The notes: generated by a model from the letters alone, not told the origin. DNA of 34,069 nt from Nemertoderma westbladi (GCA_032718475.1 JAUCBJ010004952.1:1-34069), one strand, 5' to 3'. Shown: positions 1-11,204, numbered from the stretch's first letter. Program-made: numbers and translations.

Positions 1-1216
1 TCTCTGCTATCTGGACAGGGATATTCTCTTGGACTGTTCCACCGGGTACAGGCAGTGTAGTACTATGTAAAGGGAATTTAGAGTTAAGCTCTGGAAGTAC
101 AGGGGTCTCTAACACAGAAGTGACTTTGGGAACGACAGGCCTAATTATTTCAGGCTCATCAACTATTGTAGGAAGTCTTTCTATTTTAACCACCTGGTCT
201 ATGGGTTCTGTACTACCTAAGTTGGTGTTATTTAGTTGCCTTCTAACAGCTGGAGGCAAATCAGGCAATTTATGACGGTGGGATGTTCTTCCACGTCTGC
301 TTAGACGAGATCTATTTCCTTTGCCTTCAGTATCTGTTGTATCTCCTTCATCAGAGGATGTAAATCCCTGTCTCTTGTAAGTAGTCCGACTTATCAGCTG
401 CATATCACTAGCCGTTATCTGTTTATTTAAGTAATCGCGCTTCTCTTGAAGATTCTCCAACTCTAGTTGGACCTTTTCTTTAGATGCCCTCCGTTCCGCT
501 TCGGCCACTGCTATTGCCGCTGTCTTTCTGTCCTCTATCTGTTTTTTCTTCAACTGTTGTTCCCATTCTCTAACGATGCGGATTCTTTCATCAATTTCCG
601 CTCTATTCGCTGCCAACATTTCCACATCTATTGCGTCCAACACAAACTTGGCTCCTTCACTATTGGGGGAAAGTCCAGACAGTCGTCTCCTCAACTCTTC
701 GTCTCCTAAGAATCGCTGATAGTCGGATAGGTAGATGTCAATGGCGTCTCTAGTTCGCGGCTTCTCTGCTGCTGTTAATTCGCTTTTCACTTCGCTTTCC
801 ACTTGAGAAGAAGTGGCGTCGGTTGATTCTTCATAGGTTGGCCGCTCATCATAAACCGTATCCGCCATCTCCGCTCTGCGTTCGGGCGTCCGCTCAACAG
901 TATCCGAACTACTGGAGCTATCGGGCCGCTGAGAACTAGGTTCTTGGCTAGGATGTTGCTGCTGATTGACAGCTGCTTCTTGATCCCGCTTGACTTGGGC
1001 CCGAGTGCCGATGATAGACCTACGTTGTTCTACTAGCCTAGGGTCTGACACTACTACTGTAGGGATGGCCTTTCTTACAATAGTAGGTGACTTAGACTTG
1101 GATCTAGGATGTTCTATACTTGGATCTGGGTCACTGATCTTTTTAAGGCACTGTCTAACAGTCATTCTAACACTTTCTAAGAGACTATCCGACAGTGATT
1201 GGGTTGTGTCTGACAT
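1..1216 (-). CDS. Gag-like coiled-coil protein, copy A (partial, runs off left edge)
   Basis: Reading the minus strand from the ATG at 1216, the frame stays open for about 405 codons to the window edge, so the gene continues outside. The first ~120 residues are Ser/Pro/Arg-rich and look disordered. Residues ~165-270 are Glu/Lys/Arg-rich with heptad-like spacing, a probable coiled coil. A basic SR-like stretch (RSRLSRRGR) and a Pro-rich tail follow. The start MSDT resembles the starts of copies B (MSET, an internal Met near 9191) and C (MSDT), so I take them as one family. No catalytic motif or zinc knuckle is visible. By layout (N-terminal structural ORF after a long non-coding leader, many broken copies nearby) it is probably the gag-like gene of a retroelement, but this is inference. 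A host gene for a coiled-coil protein is the alternative. Confidence 0.55.
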   Translation of the reverse strand, partial: MSDTTQSLSDSLLESVRMTVRQCLKKISDPDPSIEHPRSKSKSPTIVRKAIPTVVVSDPRLVEQRRSIIGTRAQVKRDQEAAVNQQQHPSQEPSSQRPDSSSSSDTVERTPERRAEMADTVYDERPTYEESTDATSSQVESEVKSELTAAEKPRTRDAIDIYLSDYQRFLGDEELRRRLSGLSPNSEGAKFVLDAIDVEMLAANRAEIDERIRIVREWEQQLKKKQIEDRKTAAIAVAEAERRASKEKVQLELENLQEKRDYLNKQITASDMQLISRTTYKRQGFTSSDEGDTTDTEGKGNRSRLSRRGRTSHRHKLPDLPPAVRRQLNNTNLGSTEPIDQVVKIERLPTIVDEPEIIRPVVPKVTSVLETPVLPELNSKFPLHSTTLPVPGGTVQENIPVQIAE

Positions 1217-2377
1217 GTTTGTTTACACAGTTGAATGCCTACGGCTATAAATACAGTTAAAGCAAGTCTAGCAATTTAGTATCACTGTTAGTCTAGTACC
1301 GGTAATTACAGTATTAGAATACCGGTATATACTTATAGTATGTATAAGTATTGTAAACTAGTTTTGTCACAGAGTACCGGTATATAAATTTAGCACAAAT
1401 ATATATAAATATATATAATAAGCCTATGGTAAGTACCGGTATGTCAATTATTTTTTAGAATAATTGAATTTCTGAATATTTTAGGGTTACTTGGTTACTT
1501 TAACTTACTTTATTACCGTTATTTAAGCAGTAGTCCAACTGATAGTGAGACCTAGTTGTTGTATGACAGGCCTACTATTTATAAATCGTTTGAGTTGATT
1601 TATAATATTTATATATCCGTTTATATGGGTCTTTTGTCAATATTTGAAATAAATGCTATTATTTCTGGGGGAGTCACTACACAGAAGCTGAACGCTCTCA
1701 GTGAAGTGCTATTTATTTGACACTAAAACTGATAATTCTAATTTACCTAAGTTACTTAATACTACAAATTACTTACTATACTGGTGAGATTAATTCTCTA
1801 ATTAAGCGCAACAAAATATTACGTACGAAATTTTTAGGGTAATTTTACAGGAAGTCTACAACCAGCCTAACAAAGGGTTAGATTTCTGGTTATTACAACG
1901 GACAGGGTACTACGGTATTTGAAATAATAAGTAGTAGTAAATATATTGTACTGTCCAGATAGGAAAATACCACCGCCTGACGACCTATAACCGTATCGCT
2001 ATAGGTACTACGTTATGTATCACGGATTGTTCCTACCCAGAAGCTAATAGAGCTAACGAATGTGCCTATCAACCACTTTACAACACAAATATACTACCTA
2101 CACTAATTACTTCGGAAAGCACTGTACACTAAACCCTAAATTAGGTACAAGTACCGGTATAACAAATAATCAGTAGTTAAATATACTTGAACAGTTAAAA
2201 GAACCACGGCATCTGCTGGAGTGACCGAAGCACAAAATCTCCAGTCTTTACCTACGCCAAGCAGCCCTGATGTAGTACCGGGGTTAGTTTAACTATAACG
2301 GTATGTATAACAAGCACAATTACTGTAGGAATAAACTTGGGGACATGAATGTTGCGAATAATCGCATAAACTCTGAA
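1217..2377. other. AT-rich non-coding leader upstream of copy A
   Basis: No convincing reading frame on either strand. The stretch is AT-rich and contains several copies of the 8-bp palindrome TACCGGTA (about 1298, 1321, 1376, 1433 and 2151). It lies directly 5' of gag-like copy A on the minus strand, so it may be the untranslated leader or LTR of that element. Confidence 0.4.
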
Positions 2378-2957
2378 TAATAAATATTACGCTACCCGTA
2401 CAGAATACTCAAACAAATACAAACCAAACGCTGGCAGACTACTATTAAGCCTAAACAAACTACAGTATGTGCAGATTCTGAAACTGTTAGTTAGTATGCG
2501 TTCTAACACGGTAGTACGACTTACTCTTTAAGAGGGGATTGACCTTACCGCTTATGGCTGCCCCAACTTACTAACGGCACTTGATCAGACCAACTCTACA
2601 CACGCAGCAATCCCTTCAGACCTAAAAATAGCTAGACAACAATCCAGCCTACAAATATTTGAGTAATAACTATTACGGTACCTGAACAGACCACACAAAC
2701 AAACACAGGCTAAAACACTGGTAGACTACGATCAAGCCTAAATAAACTACAGTATATGCAGACTCTGAAACTGTTAGTTAGTATGCGTTCTAACACGGTA
2801 GTACGACTTATTCTTTAAGAGGGGATTGACCTTACCGCATATGGCTGCCCCAACTTACTAACGGCACTTTATCAGACAAACTCTACACACGCCGTAATCT
2901 CTCCAAACTCAACAACAGTCAGACAGCAGCTCAGCCTACAATTATCTGAACAATCTG
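2378..2957. repeat. Tandem direct repeat, two ~287-bp units
   Basis: Two adjacent units (about 2378-2663 and 2664-2957) share long near-identical blocks, for example the run starting GTTAGTTAGTATGCGTTC at 2486 and again at 2773. Both units end in a similar CAGCCTACAA sequence. The units lie in the non-coding leader of copy A. Tandem duplications of this type are common in retroelement LTRs and leaders. No coding capacity is seen. Confidence 0.85.
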
Positions 2958-4490
2958 AGCAGGGTCACACGCCTTCTGCTCAATATTAGCCTACTAGGAA
3001 ATAAAACCGACAGAAATAGGTAAAATCTCAATAAAAATTCAGGGCTGCAGTCCCTGATTAAGTACTAAGACCTACCAGTATACAATAATCAAATCGAATA
3101 ATACTAAATGTACTTGTACAGCAGTACCGGTACCGGTGATGACAGTTAGGCCTACTGACCTACAAAGTACCGGTTCAGTTTTACCAGTCACTACGGTATT
3201 TTGCAACCTTATTGCCTACTGCAATAAGACTATAAACTGTTACTGTTCGCGCTTTTGAAGACCTTTAGCAGTTTAACCTGCCAAAATTTATATGTCTTTT
3301 AGTTAATTAAAACACCTTTAGCATACGACAACAATTTATGCTAATACACAAAACATTAGCCGAAGTCAGCCCATGCGCGATCATTCACCCGATGGATCTA
3401 CACCCGGGAGGCTGAATTCGGATGCTTAAATTTTATTATTGCAGTGTAAGGTTGCAGCGTAAACTTACTGTATTATTCGATAGATCGTTAATAATTAATT
3501 CCTGACAGATATTATTGGCTTTCGGGAAATATTAACAGTTCCTTTAGGACGTGGCGCTTTATCTATTTAAACAGAACTAAGACTTATACTAAAACGCAAC
3601 GATACTGCTTATGATTGAAGTATAAAGCGTATTCTTTAGGAAATACTTTGTTACCAATCACAATCATACACACTATTCTGCCGACCGTCAGTATATTTGA
3701 TCACACATAAAGAGAGCAGCAATTGACTCACGTAGGGTCTGCTAAATAACATTGGATTCAAAACACACCACATTAATATAAATCGCAATTGTTATGTATA
3801 GCCGGTCTCTCTAACCTGTAGTGTATCAAGAAAATTGGGAATTTGGGTGATTTATCCGTATTATCCAAAGAGCAATATTTCCATCAACAAATAGGTACAA
3901 TTAATAACTGACGGTAAAATAACAGTACAAACAATATGATTAATGCAATTAAATTAAGTGAGCATGTTAATTAGTGAGTTATTGAGATTAGTTAGGGTAA
4001 CAGTTTATACTTTCGATAATTTAAGCAGTTTTACTAGAGTTCTTCCCAAAAAGCCGGTGTTTCTGGCTTAGACAGCAATAACAACAAAGTATCAAGTAAA
4101 AACAGTAAGACTGAACACTCTCCTTATGATCGGCCGAAAAGCTACACGTCGACAGGAAAAATCGCTCTGATTGGCTCAAGCCAAACAAAGAACCATGCGT
4201 CCAATGGCTGTTTCCATGTCAGCAACCAGCTGTTAGATGTCGTAATATGAATCATCACGGCTAAGCTGTGAAAGGTAGTTGGTTCATTGCAGGTTTTTTG
4301 CCTTACCGTGTCCGCCAAAACACGTATATAGCAGAATGACTTTTATGTCCGTTAAAACACCTGTAACGGTACCTTGCGGGCGAGGGGAATATATATACAG
4401 TTAGAGAACCTTTTTAGAGTATTCCAGCGCCTGGGGGGAAACTGGATTGCGAAGCAAAAGGGGCCAGTTATATCCCACAGAAGCTTTTAC
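2958..4490. other. Non-coding region, possible LTR/leader of copy A element
   Basis: No gene recognised. It has TACCGGTACCGGT-type motifs near 3124-3136 and, at 4168-4190, a CCAAT-type block (GATTGGCT followed by AGCCAAAC) like the blocks seen in the LTR-like repeats further right. That would fit a promoter for the minus-strand element, but it is only inference. Confidence 0.35.
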
Positions 4491-4491
4491 A

Positions 4492-4593
4492 ACATGTTTC
4501 TGTTAATAATAATACTAAATAAACCATTCACTGAAAAAATATTACATGTTTCTGTTAATAATAATACTAAATAAACCATTCACTGAAAATTAT
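4492..4593 (-). repeat. 52-bp tandem repeat at the 3' end of LINE 2
   Basis: The 52-bp unit beginning ACATGTTTCTGTTAATAATA at 4492 repeats at 4544. It lies directly downstream (minus strand) of the LINE 2 stop codon, so it is best read as the repetitive 3' tail of that retrotransposon. Confidence 0.7.
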
Positions 4594-4600
4594 TACATAT

Positions 4601-5950
4601 TTATGTTACTATGTTGCAAATTTCATCTACGCCGTTATTGAAAAATTCTACAAAAGTATCAAATTTACTTCCTATGTATTTGTTTCTTACATTGGCCATT
4701 CGAGGGCAATCTTGTAAAACGTGTAATTCGGTTTGCAAGTCGTTGCCGCATGAGCAAAGAAGCTGTTCGCGGGGGGTTCGCGACCAACGGCCCATCTCAA
4801 TGCGGAGACGATGTGAGCTCAATCTAAAACGAGACACATTTACTCGTTTATAATCGGGAATGTAACATGAGCTTTTACAGTAAATTGCATGCACAGTTAA
4901 CTGGGGATTTAACTCTGTGTATATTTTAAACTTACTTTTAATTGTGGCCATTTCTAGTATATTATTTTTAACCTTTACACGACTATTATTAACTATATCC
5001 CTATGATTATTCACAAGCCCATCTAAAAATCTATAATAGGGCGTGTTTTCGGTTCTACACATGTCATAAATACGCCTCAATGGATCTGAAGCGTCCCAAA
5101 TTGACATCTGTTTGAGAAACGACTTTCTAATAGCGTTATCGATTACCGCGTCAACATCAGCCAAACCCAACTCCACTAAACATAGTAAGTTTGGCGTTGT
5201 AATTTGTACATTTAATAAGATTTTGACCAAACGTATATACACATTACGTATTGGTTTCCTACCTACAGTGGAAAGCCACGTATCAGATGAATACAAAATG
5301 GAAGCCAGTATTGCACAATTAAACACTTTCAGTTTTAACTGAAATGGCATGTTACCGTCAACGGCACAGAAAATTGAGAATTTTCGTACATGTTTCTCGC
5401 ATTCTTTTGCATGGTATTGCAAACATGGTGACAATTTACCATCCTGCGTAAATATAGCCCCGAGATACACATAAGTATCTGTATTTTTTATCACATTGCC
5501 TTCAGCACATAAAGGTTCTCTGTCTGCGTGGCTACCGTTTATCACCATAAACTTTCTTTTATCTACATTAATAATCATATTATGCGCTTTACAGAAATCG
5601 TGCAAAATTTGTAGCTTTTGCAAACAACGTTGACGGGTAGAGGCAAAAATAGCGGTGTCATCCATAAAAAGTAAGGCATGGATAGTAGATAAATAATCGT
5701 TACTACTACACAAGTTATTAAACAATATAATTAATGCATCTATATATAATGTAAACAGGAATAAACTGGATGGATATCCCTGGCGGACGGACGCCTGTGC
5801 TTACATTTATATCGGTGTGATTTAGCTGTAGGTATGTATGCCTATATACCGCGCGAATTGCGTTTATCATATTTAACCCGCATCCGAGTGATATAAGTTT
5901 ACTTATAAGGATTACTCTTGATACCCTGTCGTATGCTTTGGATTCGTCTA
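4601..5950 (-). pseudogene. LINE reverse transcriptase, C-terminal half (broken)
   Basis: The frame near 5940-5800 encodes DESKAYDRV, the first catalytic-Asp block of LINE reverse transcriptases. A 1-2-nt frame break around 5790, where the GVRQG-type motif should be, shifts into the 374-codon frame 5725-4601. That frame has the active-site box LLFMDDTAIFA (around 5662), the downstream YLGAIF motif, and a C-terminal CSCG...H...C zinc-binding-like motif typical of several invertebrate LINE clades. Endonuclease, ORF1 and the RT fingers are absent through 5' truncation. The clade is not certain; a Jockey-superfamily type is my best guess. It is inactive. Confidence 0.8.
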
Positions 5951-6448
5951 CCCGTCGTATTCTATCTCCTCACATTCTCTAAAGTTCCTTGCGACCCTCT
6001 CAGCCCTCTCTTTATTCTCTCTCGCCAGTTCTCTCTCTCTTTCCAACAACGCAGTTCCCTCTTCCAACTGCCTCTCCAACTCCTTTTGGTCTAGCGCCAC
6101 CATATCCAACTGGCACGCCAGATCTATTTCTAACACCCTTCTTACTTTTGCGGAGGATGTAGCGGACTTGTCGGTCGCCTCTCCGTCCTACTAACTTTCC
6201 CCCGCTTTCTGGGGTTCTCGCTAACCGACGAGACCGAATCCTCGGGGTTAATCTCGGATTCGCCCTCGTGCGGGTCTGCCCAACCCACTAACTTAATTCC
6301 CCTAGCATCCACTAAATACGGCCCTATGTATACAACTTGGGGCTCCATAATCCCGGATCGCCACAGTTCAAATAGTTCGGTGGCGACCCCCCTCGCTCTC
6401 TCACTGGCTAGTTCTCCCTGCCCAAAGCGAACTAGGTATTTAAAGTGT
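5948..6448 (-). pseudogene. Gag-like protein, copy B, C-terminal part (after the LINE 1 insertion)
   Basis: After the LINE 1 end, the minus-strand frame encodes a folded-looking stretch (FELW, YIGPYLVDARGIKLVGW) followed by an acidic/serine linker up to the stop at 6142. A second frame, open from about 6190 to 5948, carries a strong Glu/Arg-rich coiled coil (LERERELARENKERAERVAR). One frameshift around 6170-6190 separates them. The ATG that opens the apparent ORF at 6498 belongs to the LINE tail, not to this gene. The frame ends at the 5' border of LINE 2. No function is recognised beyond similarity in layout to copies A and C. Confidence 0.5.
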
Positions 6449-6459
6449 TTGTTCGACTC

Positions 6460-8742
6460 TACTACTACTAGGATCGGCATGCTGCATTGCAGCTGCATTT
6501 TTAAGAATGCTGTGCCGGCTTGTCAACAAAATTGCACCGCCACAACTCCCTATCACCCATGACATTTGCTAGATCATCCGCATCTTTAAGGCCAGTGTCC
6601 TTTAAGATGCGTCTCAAGAAAGTCATGGGCTGTCCACCATGCTTATTCACTCCATGAGGCTGCCAAAGTACAAGATTATGCACTGGCTTGTCCTCACGGC
6701 GAAAGCAATGTCCTGCAAAGCGGAGGCGATTTTGTTCTAGTGTCAAGCTTGGGGGAACCAATGAGACACCTCCAATGTGATATAGTGTCTGGTTGGAGAT
6801 GTGTGCATTGTACTTGACACAATGAACCCGGCGCAGCATTCTTGTGAAAGTGCCATCCAGAGATTTGGTGTCCTCAGCAGTTAGAGCCCAGCATGGACTC
6901 CCATAGAGGAGTACTGGAACTACTGCTGCTCTAAATAATCGGACCTTAAGTTTCCGATTAATTCTCGGTGACTTCCAAATCCTGGAAAGCCTATTCAAGG
7001 CTGCCCATGCCTTTCCCGTACGTATTCGAAGGTCCTCACCTGACTTCCGGATCCATGATCCCAGGTAACAGAAGTCGTCCACATGCTCAAGCATACCATC
7101 CTTTGAGCTTATGCTCATCCGATCAGAGACTTGCTGAGGACTTTCAAAGTTAACTGTCAGAAGTTTGGTCTTTCTGGAGTTAATAAAAAGACCAACACTA
7201 GAAGCAGCATGTTCTAATGAGCTGAGGAGCCGTTGAGCTCCCTCTAATGATTCTGAGAGTACTCCTAAGTCATCAGCAAAGTCTAGATCAGTTAGGTACT
7301 TGGCAGGATTTCCTCGACTTCTGGAGCCAGTAGGTGGAGTTATCATCACCCCATCATCATTATAATGATCTAAGGACATGCGTAGAACATAGTCAACCAC
7401 AATAATGAACAAGAATGGTGCAAGTGTGTCTCCTTGGAGGACGCCCCATAACACTTCAAATGGTTCTGTGTCACCGTCAACAGTAGAAACAAATGTTGTC
7501 GAACCATCATATACTGATCTGATTCCTGCAATAATCCATCAATAAATCAATAATTCATCAGGAATCCCATATAATGAAAGTATGATGAACATACGTGAGC
7601 GAGAGACTGAATCAAAGGCCTTGAAGAAGTCAACAAAGATAACAGCCTGTCTTTCTTTTTTGATAATTCTTCAATTATCCTTCTAAGTGCCAAAATGGGT
7701 TCCATGGTCCCACGACCTGTACGGAACCCATTCTGATTTCCACGGAGCAGTCTCTCAATGGGATCCCTGATGCGATTTAATAGAATCCTATTGTATAGCT
7801 TTGCAGCAATCGAGATCAATGAGATTCCCCGAAAAGAACCATAGAGTGTTAGGTTGCCCTTCTTGGGAACTGGCACCAACTTATTCGTTTTCATTTCTTG
7901 TGGGACTCTTGTTGTTCGGTACATGTCTACTATGATGGGATAGATGAGCTTTAAACACTCAGGTATTTTAAAGACCTCAGGGGGAACACCATCTACTCCA
8001 CTGGCACGATTGGTCTTAATGCTCTTTGCAGCAGCCTTCACTTCTGCAAAGGAGATATCGCCAATGGGAATATCTGGGAGTACAGACTCAGACACTTTTA
8101 CTTCTATAAAGTTATCAGGCAATACCCTGTCATTATTGAGGAGCTTTTCAAAGTGGGCTTTCCAACCATTGAGGCGATCGGCTGGTGATTCAGCCTTAAC
8201 CTTGGTGGTTGGTTGGCTTTTCCGCCCAGTAAGCAGATTGATCGATTTCCATGCCTGGGATGATTGCCTGCTGTCGTCAGCATCATTGATGGCATCAACC
8301 TGTTGGTTTATTAGCTCCTGTAGATTAGCAGAGTACTGCCTGTTCAGGGACCTAGATGCAGCCTTAACTGCATTCTTGGCCGCTGTAGTCTGTTTGAGTC
8401 GGGACTCTTTCTGTGCCTTATGAAGGTCATTTCGGCACTTCTGAATTTTGTTGTCAGTCCAGGGGGCCCTTTTCCTGTTTCGAGGGTATACAGGAACTGT
8501 TTCTGCAGCTGCTAACTTAACTGCTTCTGTAAAGGCAGTATAGCCCTCACAGTGATCTGCCGCCTCAGAGGCAAGAGCCTCATACCTGTTGCTCAGCTGT
8601 AGTGTGAAGCTGGATCTCACACTTGGCTTTTGCAACAGAGAGGACCAGTCATGCCGCGGCAAGGCAGATTTCGTTGTTCTGCTAGCACGCAGACTAAGTC
8701 TTACCTTGGCCACAATATGTTCGACATCGCTTGGGATGCAGC
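6460..8742 (-). mobile_element. LINE 1: 5'-truncated RTE-like non-LTR retrotransposon with 11-bp TSD
   Basis: A 2,283-bp insertion in minus orientation, flanked by the direct repeat TTGTTCGACTC at 6449-6459 and 8743-8753. Its 3' end carries short TAG repeats (plus strand ACTACTACTA at 6461), as seen in LINEs with microsatellite tails. The 5' end is truncated between the endonuclease and the reverse transcriptase. It split gag-like copy B: the host frame runs into the duplication on one side and resumes on the other. A 29-bp scrap of the same 3' end occurs at 11159-11187. Confidence 0.9.
6501..8740 (-). pseudogene. RTE-like LINE reverse transcriptase (broken)
   Basis: Three segments form one degraded RT. 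From about 8740 the frame encodes the linker and RT fingers, with NRASGVDGVPPEVFK and QNGFRTGRGT. A frameshift in an A-rich run near 7656 leads to VDFFKAFDSV (first catalytic Asp). A TGA at 7539-7541 interrupts, then the frame 7454-6501 has GVLQGDTLAPFLF, FADD (around 7270), FCYLGSWI and the C-terminal RLRFAGHC / DRELWR region typical of RTE-related elements. The endonuclease is missing. One frameshift and one stop show it is dead. Clade assignment to RTE-like is moderate; CR1/L2-type elements share some of these motifs. Confidence 0.85.
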
Positions 8743-8753
8743 TTGTTCGACTC

Positions 8754-9227
8754 ACCTAGTTGCTGGTTTAACTTCCCTGGATCTATCTTTACACCCTCTC
8801 TCTCTAGCCTCCTTGAGTTGTTTCTTGGTTGCGTTGTAGGCTCGTCGGAGCCAGTCGCTGGTTCCGACGTCCTCATCCCGATCTCTCCTCCTCCCCTCCT
8901 GGTTCGGCGTCGTACCGGCGGCCCCACCGTTGCGGTTCCGGTGGGCCGTACGTCGCCCTCGGCCTGTGGCTGGCCGGCGACATTGGTACGTCGTGCGCCG
9001 TCGTGTGTCGACTCTTCCTCTTGCCCTGGTAGACGGCCGCCCTCCGCCTGGGCTACCAGATCGTTCCTCTCCGGCGAGTCCGGCGTTGCGGGTCGATACC
9101 GTCGCGTTGCGGCCTCGCGGATCATTTCGTTCGTATCGTCCCGTGTCCGCGGCGGTGTCATCTCTCCCTCGAGGTTTCGGGTTTCGCTCATCTTGTCTCT
9201 CCTTTTTTTCTGGTGGCTGGCAGTCAC
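8754..9227 (-). pseudogene. Gag-like protein, copy B, N-terminal part (before the LINE 1 insertion)
   Basis: The minus-strand frame starts at 9227, or more likely at the internal MSET (near 9191) that resembles copies A and C. It encodes a Pro/Arg/Glu-rich, low-complexity N-terminus (for example VRRRTRRGGGEIG) and reaches the LINE 1 target duplication at 8743-8753. The apparent stop near 8694 lies inside the LINE. The stretch is much richer in G+C than the surrounding DNA, which explains the long open frames on the opposite strand; I treat those as shadows. Function unknown beyond the gag-like layout. Confidence 0.5.
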
Positions 9228-9237
9228 AGTTATCTAG

Positions 9238-10000
9238 GTACTCGGTAACTTTACTGGGTCAGTAGGCGACTTTAATACTGTGACGGGATCAGGGGATCCC
9301 GACCGGTTTGGTTTATTTACGCGTCGCCTCACGGTTAAGAAAACAGTTGGATATTGTTGTTCCAATATTGTTAATAGAGTTCGATAATATAATATATAAT
9401 ATAGAGTGATAGCATGAGATAACTGATGCAAGGTTACCGGTAAATGTTGTGATACAGTAATAATTGGTGACGGCGGTGACGGTGTTAAAGTGTCACCGTA
9501 CTGCCCTGAGTGACTGAGATAACTGAAATATGATATGGATACTGACTGGTAATATATTGATTACCTACTTTACTTGTGGCCTTATTACTTAGCGGATGCA
9601 GTTTCTTTGGCTCTGATTGGCTAATAACCTAATTCTCGGCTCCCACCTCTGTGGGAGTGTTCCCCCCCCCCCCCCCCCTCCCCGCTGCTGTCACTTTCCT
9701 CTCCTGGAGGTTTAACCTCTGACCTCCCTTTGTGTGGCCCTTCGGGTTTGTTGTCCCGTTTATTTGGTGTGTGATACGAGGTTAATTGGGGATTAACCTC
9801 GTATCCCCAATATTGCTAAAAGGTGCCGTTTCCCAATTTTATGGGGTGGTTGGGCGGAATTGAATCCGCTCACAGTTCGGAGTCTGTCTAGTCTCCTGTT
9901 CTCTCCTTGGTGGTCGATGTTGTCTAGGTTGTTCTACTTCCACACTGGTCCGTGATCTATCTGATGATCGCGCTTAGAGTCGCTCTTCAAGTTGAGCTAG
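9238..10000. other. Non-coding spacer between copies B and C
   Basis: No gene seen. It contains a CCAAT-type block (GATTGGCT, near 9615) about 380 bp upstream of copy B on the minus strand, a C homopolymer of about 17 bases near 9663, and the hairpin region at 9773-9811. It is probably the leader or terminal part of the retroelement carrying copy B. Confidence 0.4.
9773..9811. other. Two mutually exclusive hairpins
   Basis: A perfect 14-bp stem (GATACGAGGTTAAT at 9773-9786 with ATTAACCTCGTATC at 9792-9805, loop TGGGG) overlaps a 9-bp stem (ATTGGGGAT at 9785-9793 with ATCCCCAAT at 9803-9811). Forming one breaks the other. The position in the retroelement leader would fit a structured RNA or packaging/termination signal, but no function can be assigned. 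Confidence 0.6.
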
Positions 10001-10295
10001 TCAGTCCGCCACAGGTCGCATTATTTCGGCGAGTCTGTTAGTGCTAATCGTCTCAGTCAGTTGTAACACAGGTTTCTGGACAGGTGTTTCTCGTGGAGGA
10101 ATGTCGATGTACTGATTCATAGATCTCTCCTCTAGTTTGAAATCATCCGCCGCTCCAGTATGGAATATTTCTCTCTCCGTCGAGTCCAAGTCGCTAGATG
10201 AGTCGCTGTCATCCGGATAAGGTGGTTGACGGGTTCGCGTTCGACGTATTAATTTTGGTCGCGCTCGTCGTGGTTTGGGATCTACGGCTCTCCGT

Positions 10296-10435
10296 TGTTC
10301 GGTAGGCTCGCAAGCCTTCCACAAAGTCGTAGTTCTCGTTAAACGTGGTTCGATCCTGTGGGTACTACCCTCAAGGTTAGTCCTTCATTGTTCGGTAGGC
10401 TCGCAAGCCTTCCACGAAGTCGTAGGTCTCGTCGA
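10296..10435. repeat. 93-bp-spaced duplication containing two copies of the 20-bp palindrome
   Basis: The ~45-bp block TTGTTCGGTAGGCTCGCAAG... at 10296-10342 recurs at 10389-10435 with few changes. Each block holds one copy of the near-palindrome GGTAGGCTCGCAAGCCTTCC (10301-10320 and 10394-10413). On the minus strand one frame through both reads EGLRAYR. It lies in the tail of gag-like copy C. Confidence 0.85.
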
Positions 10436-11141
10436 ACATTGTGTCAACGGTCGAATAAAATGGTCGGGTTTCGTAGTCGGTCTGTAAATGACTGGGTTCG
10501 CACAGCACGTCACAGATTTAACTGCTAACGGCTTACTTACCTGTTTAATTGTCATAAATGCAGGTTCCTCTCTTCCTACAAGTAGACTACAACTTACTGT
10601 AGGTGGACTATTTACTTTACCTGCTAAAATTGGCGATGAAGTTGCCCTAGGTTACGGCATTTCCGTCACAACAAACCTGTTACCTTGCGTCGAACGCACA
10701 GGTGATATTTCTTTAGGTTTCGTAACAAAGACCGGTTTTATCCGAGTTGTAGGTTTGAGCATAGGAATCACTTGTGGAAAACGTTTACAGTAATCCTCGA
10801 CGAACTCCTCTCCTCGATCTATCGCTTCCACACTTCCTTCCTCGATTCGCTTCTGAATCCCGCGGTATCGAGTTTCTATGCGATCCAGGGCAGACAAGTC
10901 ACGACCAGCTCGAGATCTTATAGATCCATCTCTTGCGTCGAGTTTGAGGTCCGCTTGCGCATTCGCTGCCTCGTGCGATCTACGATATAGTTCGAACTGT
11001 AGTTGCATCTCCCTTTCGCGTCGATCTGCTACCTGTTGTTGTGCCGCTAACTCCACTTCTTGTATAGCTAATCGAGCGTTTATTTGTCTCGCTTCCAACT
11101 TGGCACGAGCGTCGGATGCTGCTTTCTTCCATGCTAACTCT

Positions 11142-11204
11142 GCTGCGTTTACCGTCGCTACTACTAGGATCGGCATGCTGCATTGCAGCTGCATTTACCG
11201 TCGC
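11142..11204 (-). mobile_element. 29-bp LINE 1 3'-end scrap with 17-bp TSD
   Basis: GCTGCGTTTACCGTCGC (11142-11158) and GCTGCATTTACCGTCGC (11188-11204) flank TACTACTAGGATCGGCATGC plus nine more bases. The inner sequence is identical to the very end of LINE 1 (6462 onward), continuing a few bases into the duplication as microhomology. This is an extremely short target-primed insertion. The net 46-bp gain shifts the frame of gag-like copy C. Confidence 0.85.

Larger units (their letters stand above)
4492..5952 (-). mobile_element. LINE 2: 5'-truncated non-LTR retrotransposon fragment
   Basis: A minus-strand LINE remnant containing the reverse transcriptase palm and C-terminus, followed by a short tandem-repeat tail. 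Its 5' end abuts the open frame of gag-like copy B near 5950, where copy B stops, so the LINE inserted into copy B. I could not find a clear target-site duplication, so the outer borders are uncertain by tens of bases. Confidence 0.7.

Noticed and set aside
4492-5952. Target-site duplication for LINE 2
   Set aside because: I compared both flanks and saw no direct repeat longer than a few bases, so the borders stay approximate.
8731-9265. Long plus-strand open frames of 168 and 111 codons
   Set aside because: They are antisense to the GC-rich Arg/Pro-rich start of gag-like copy B and run across the LINE 1 junction; composition explains them.
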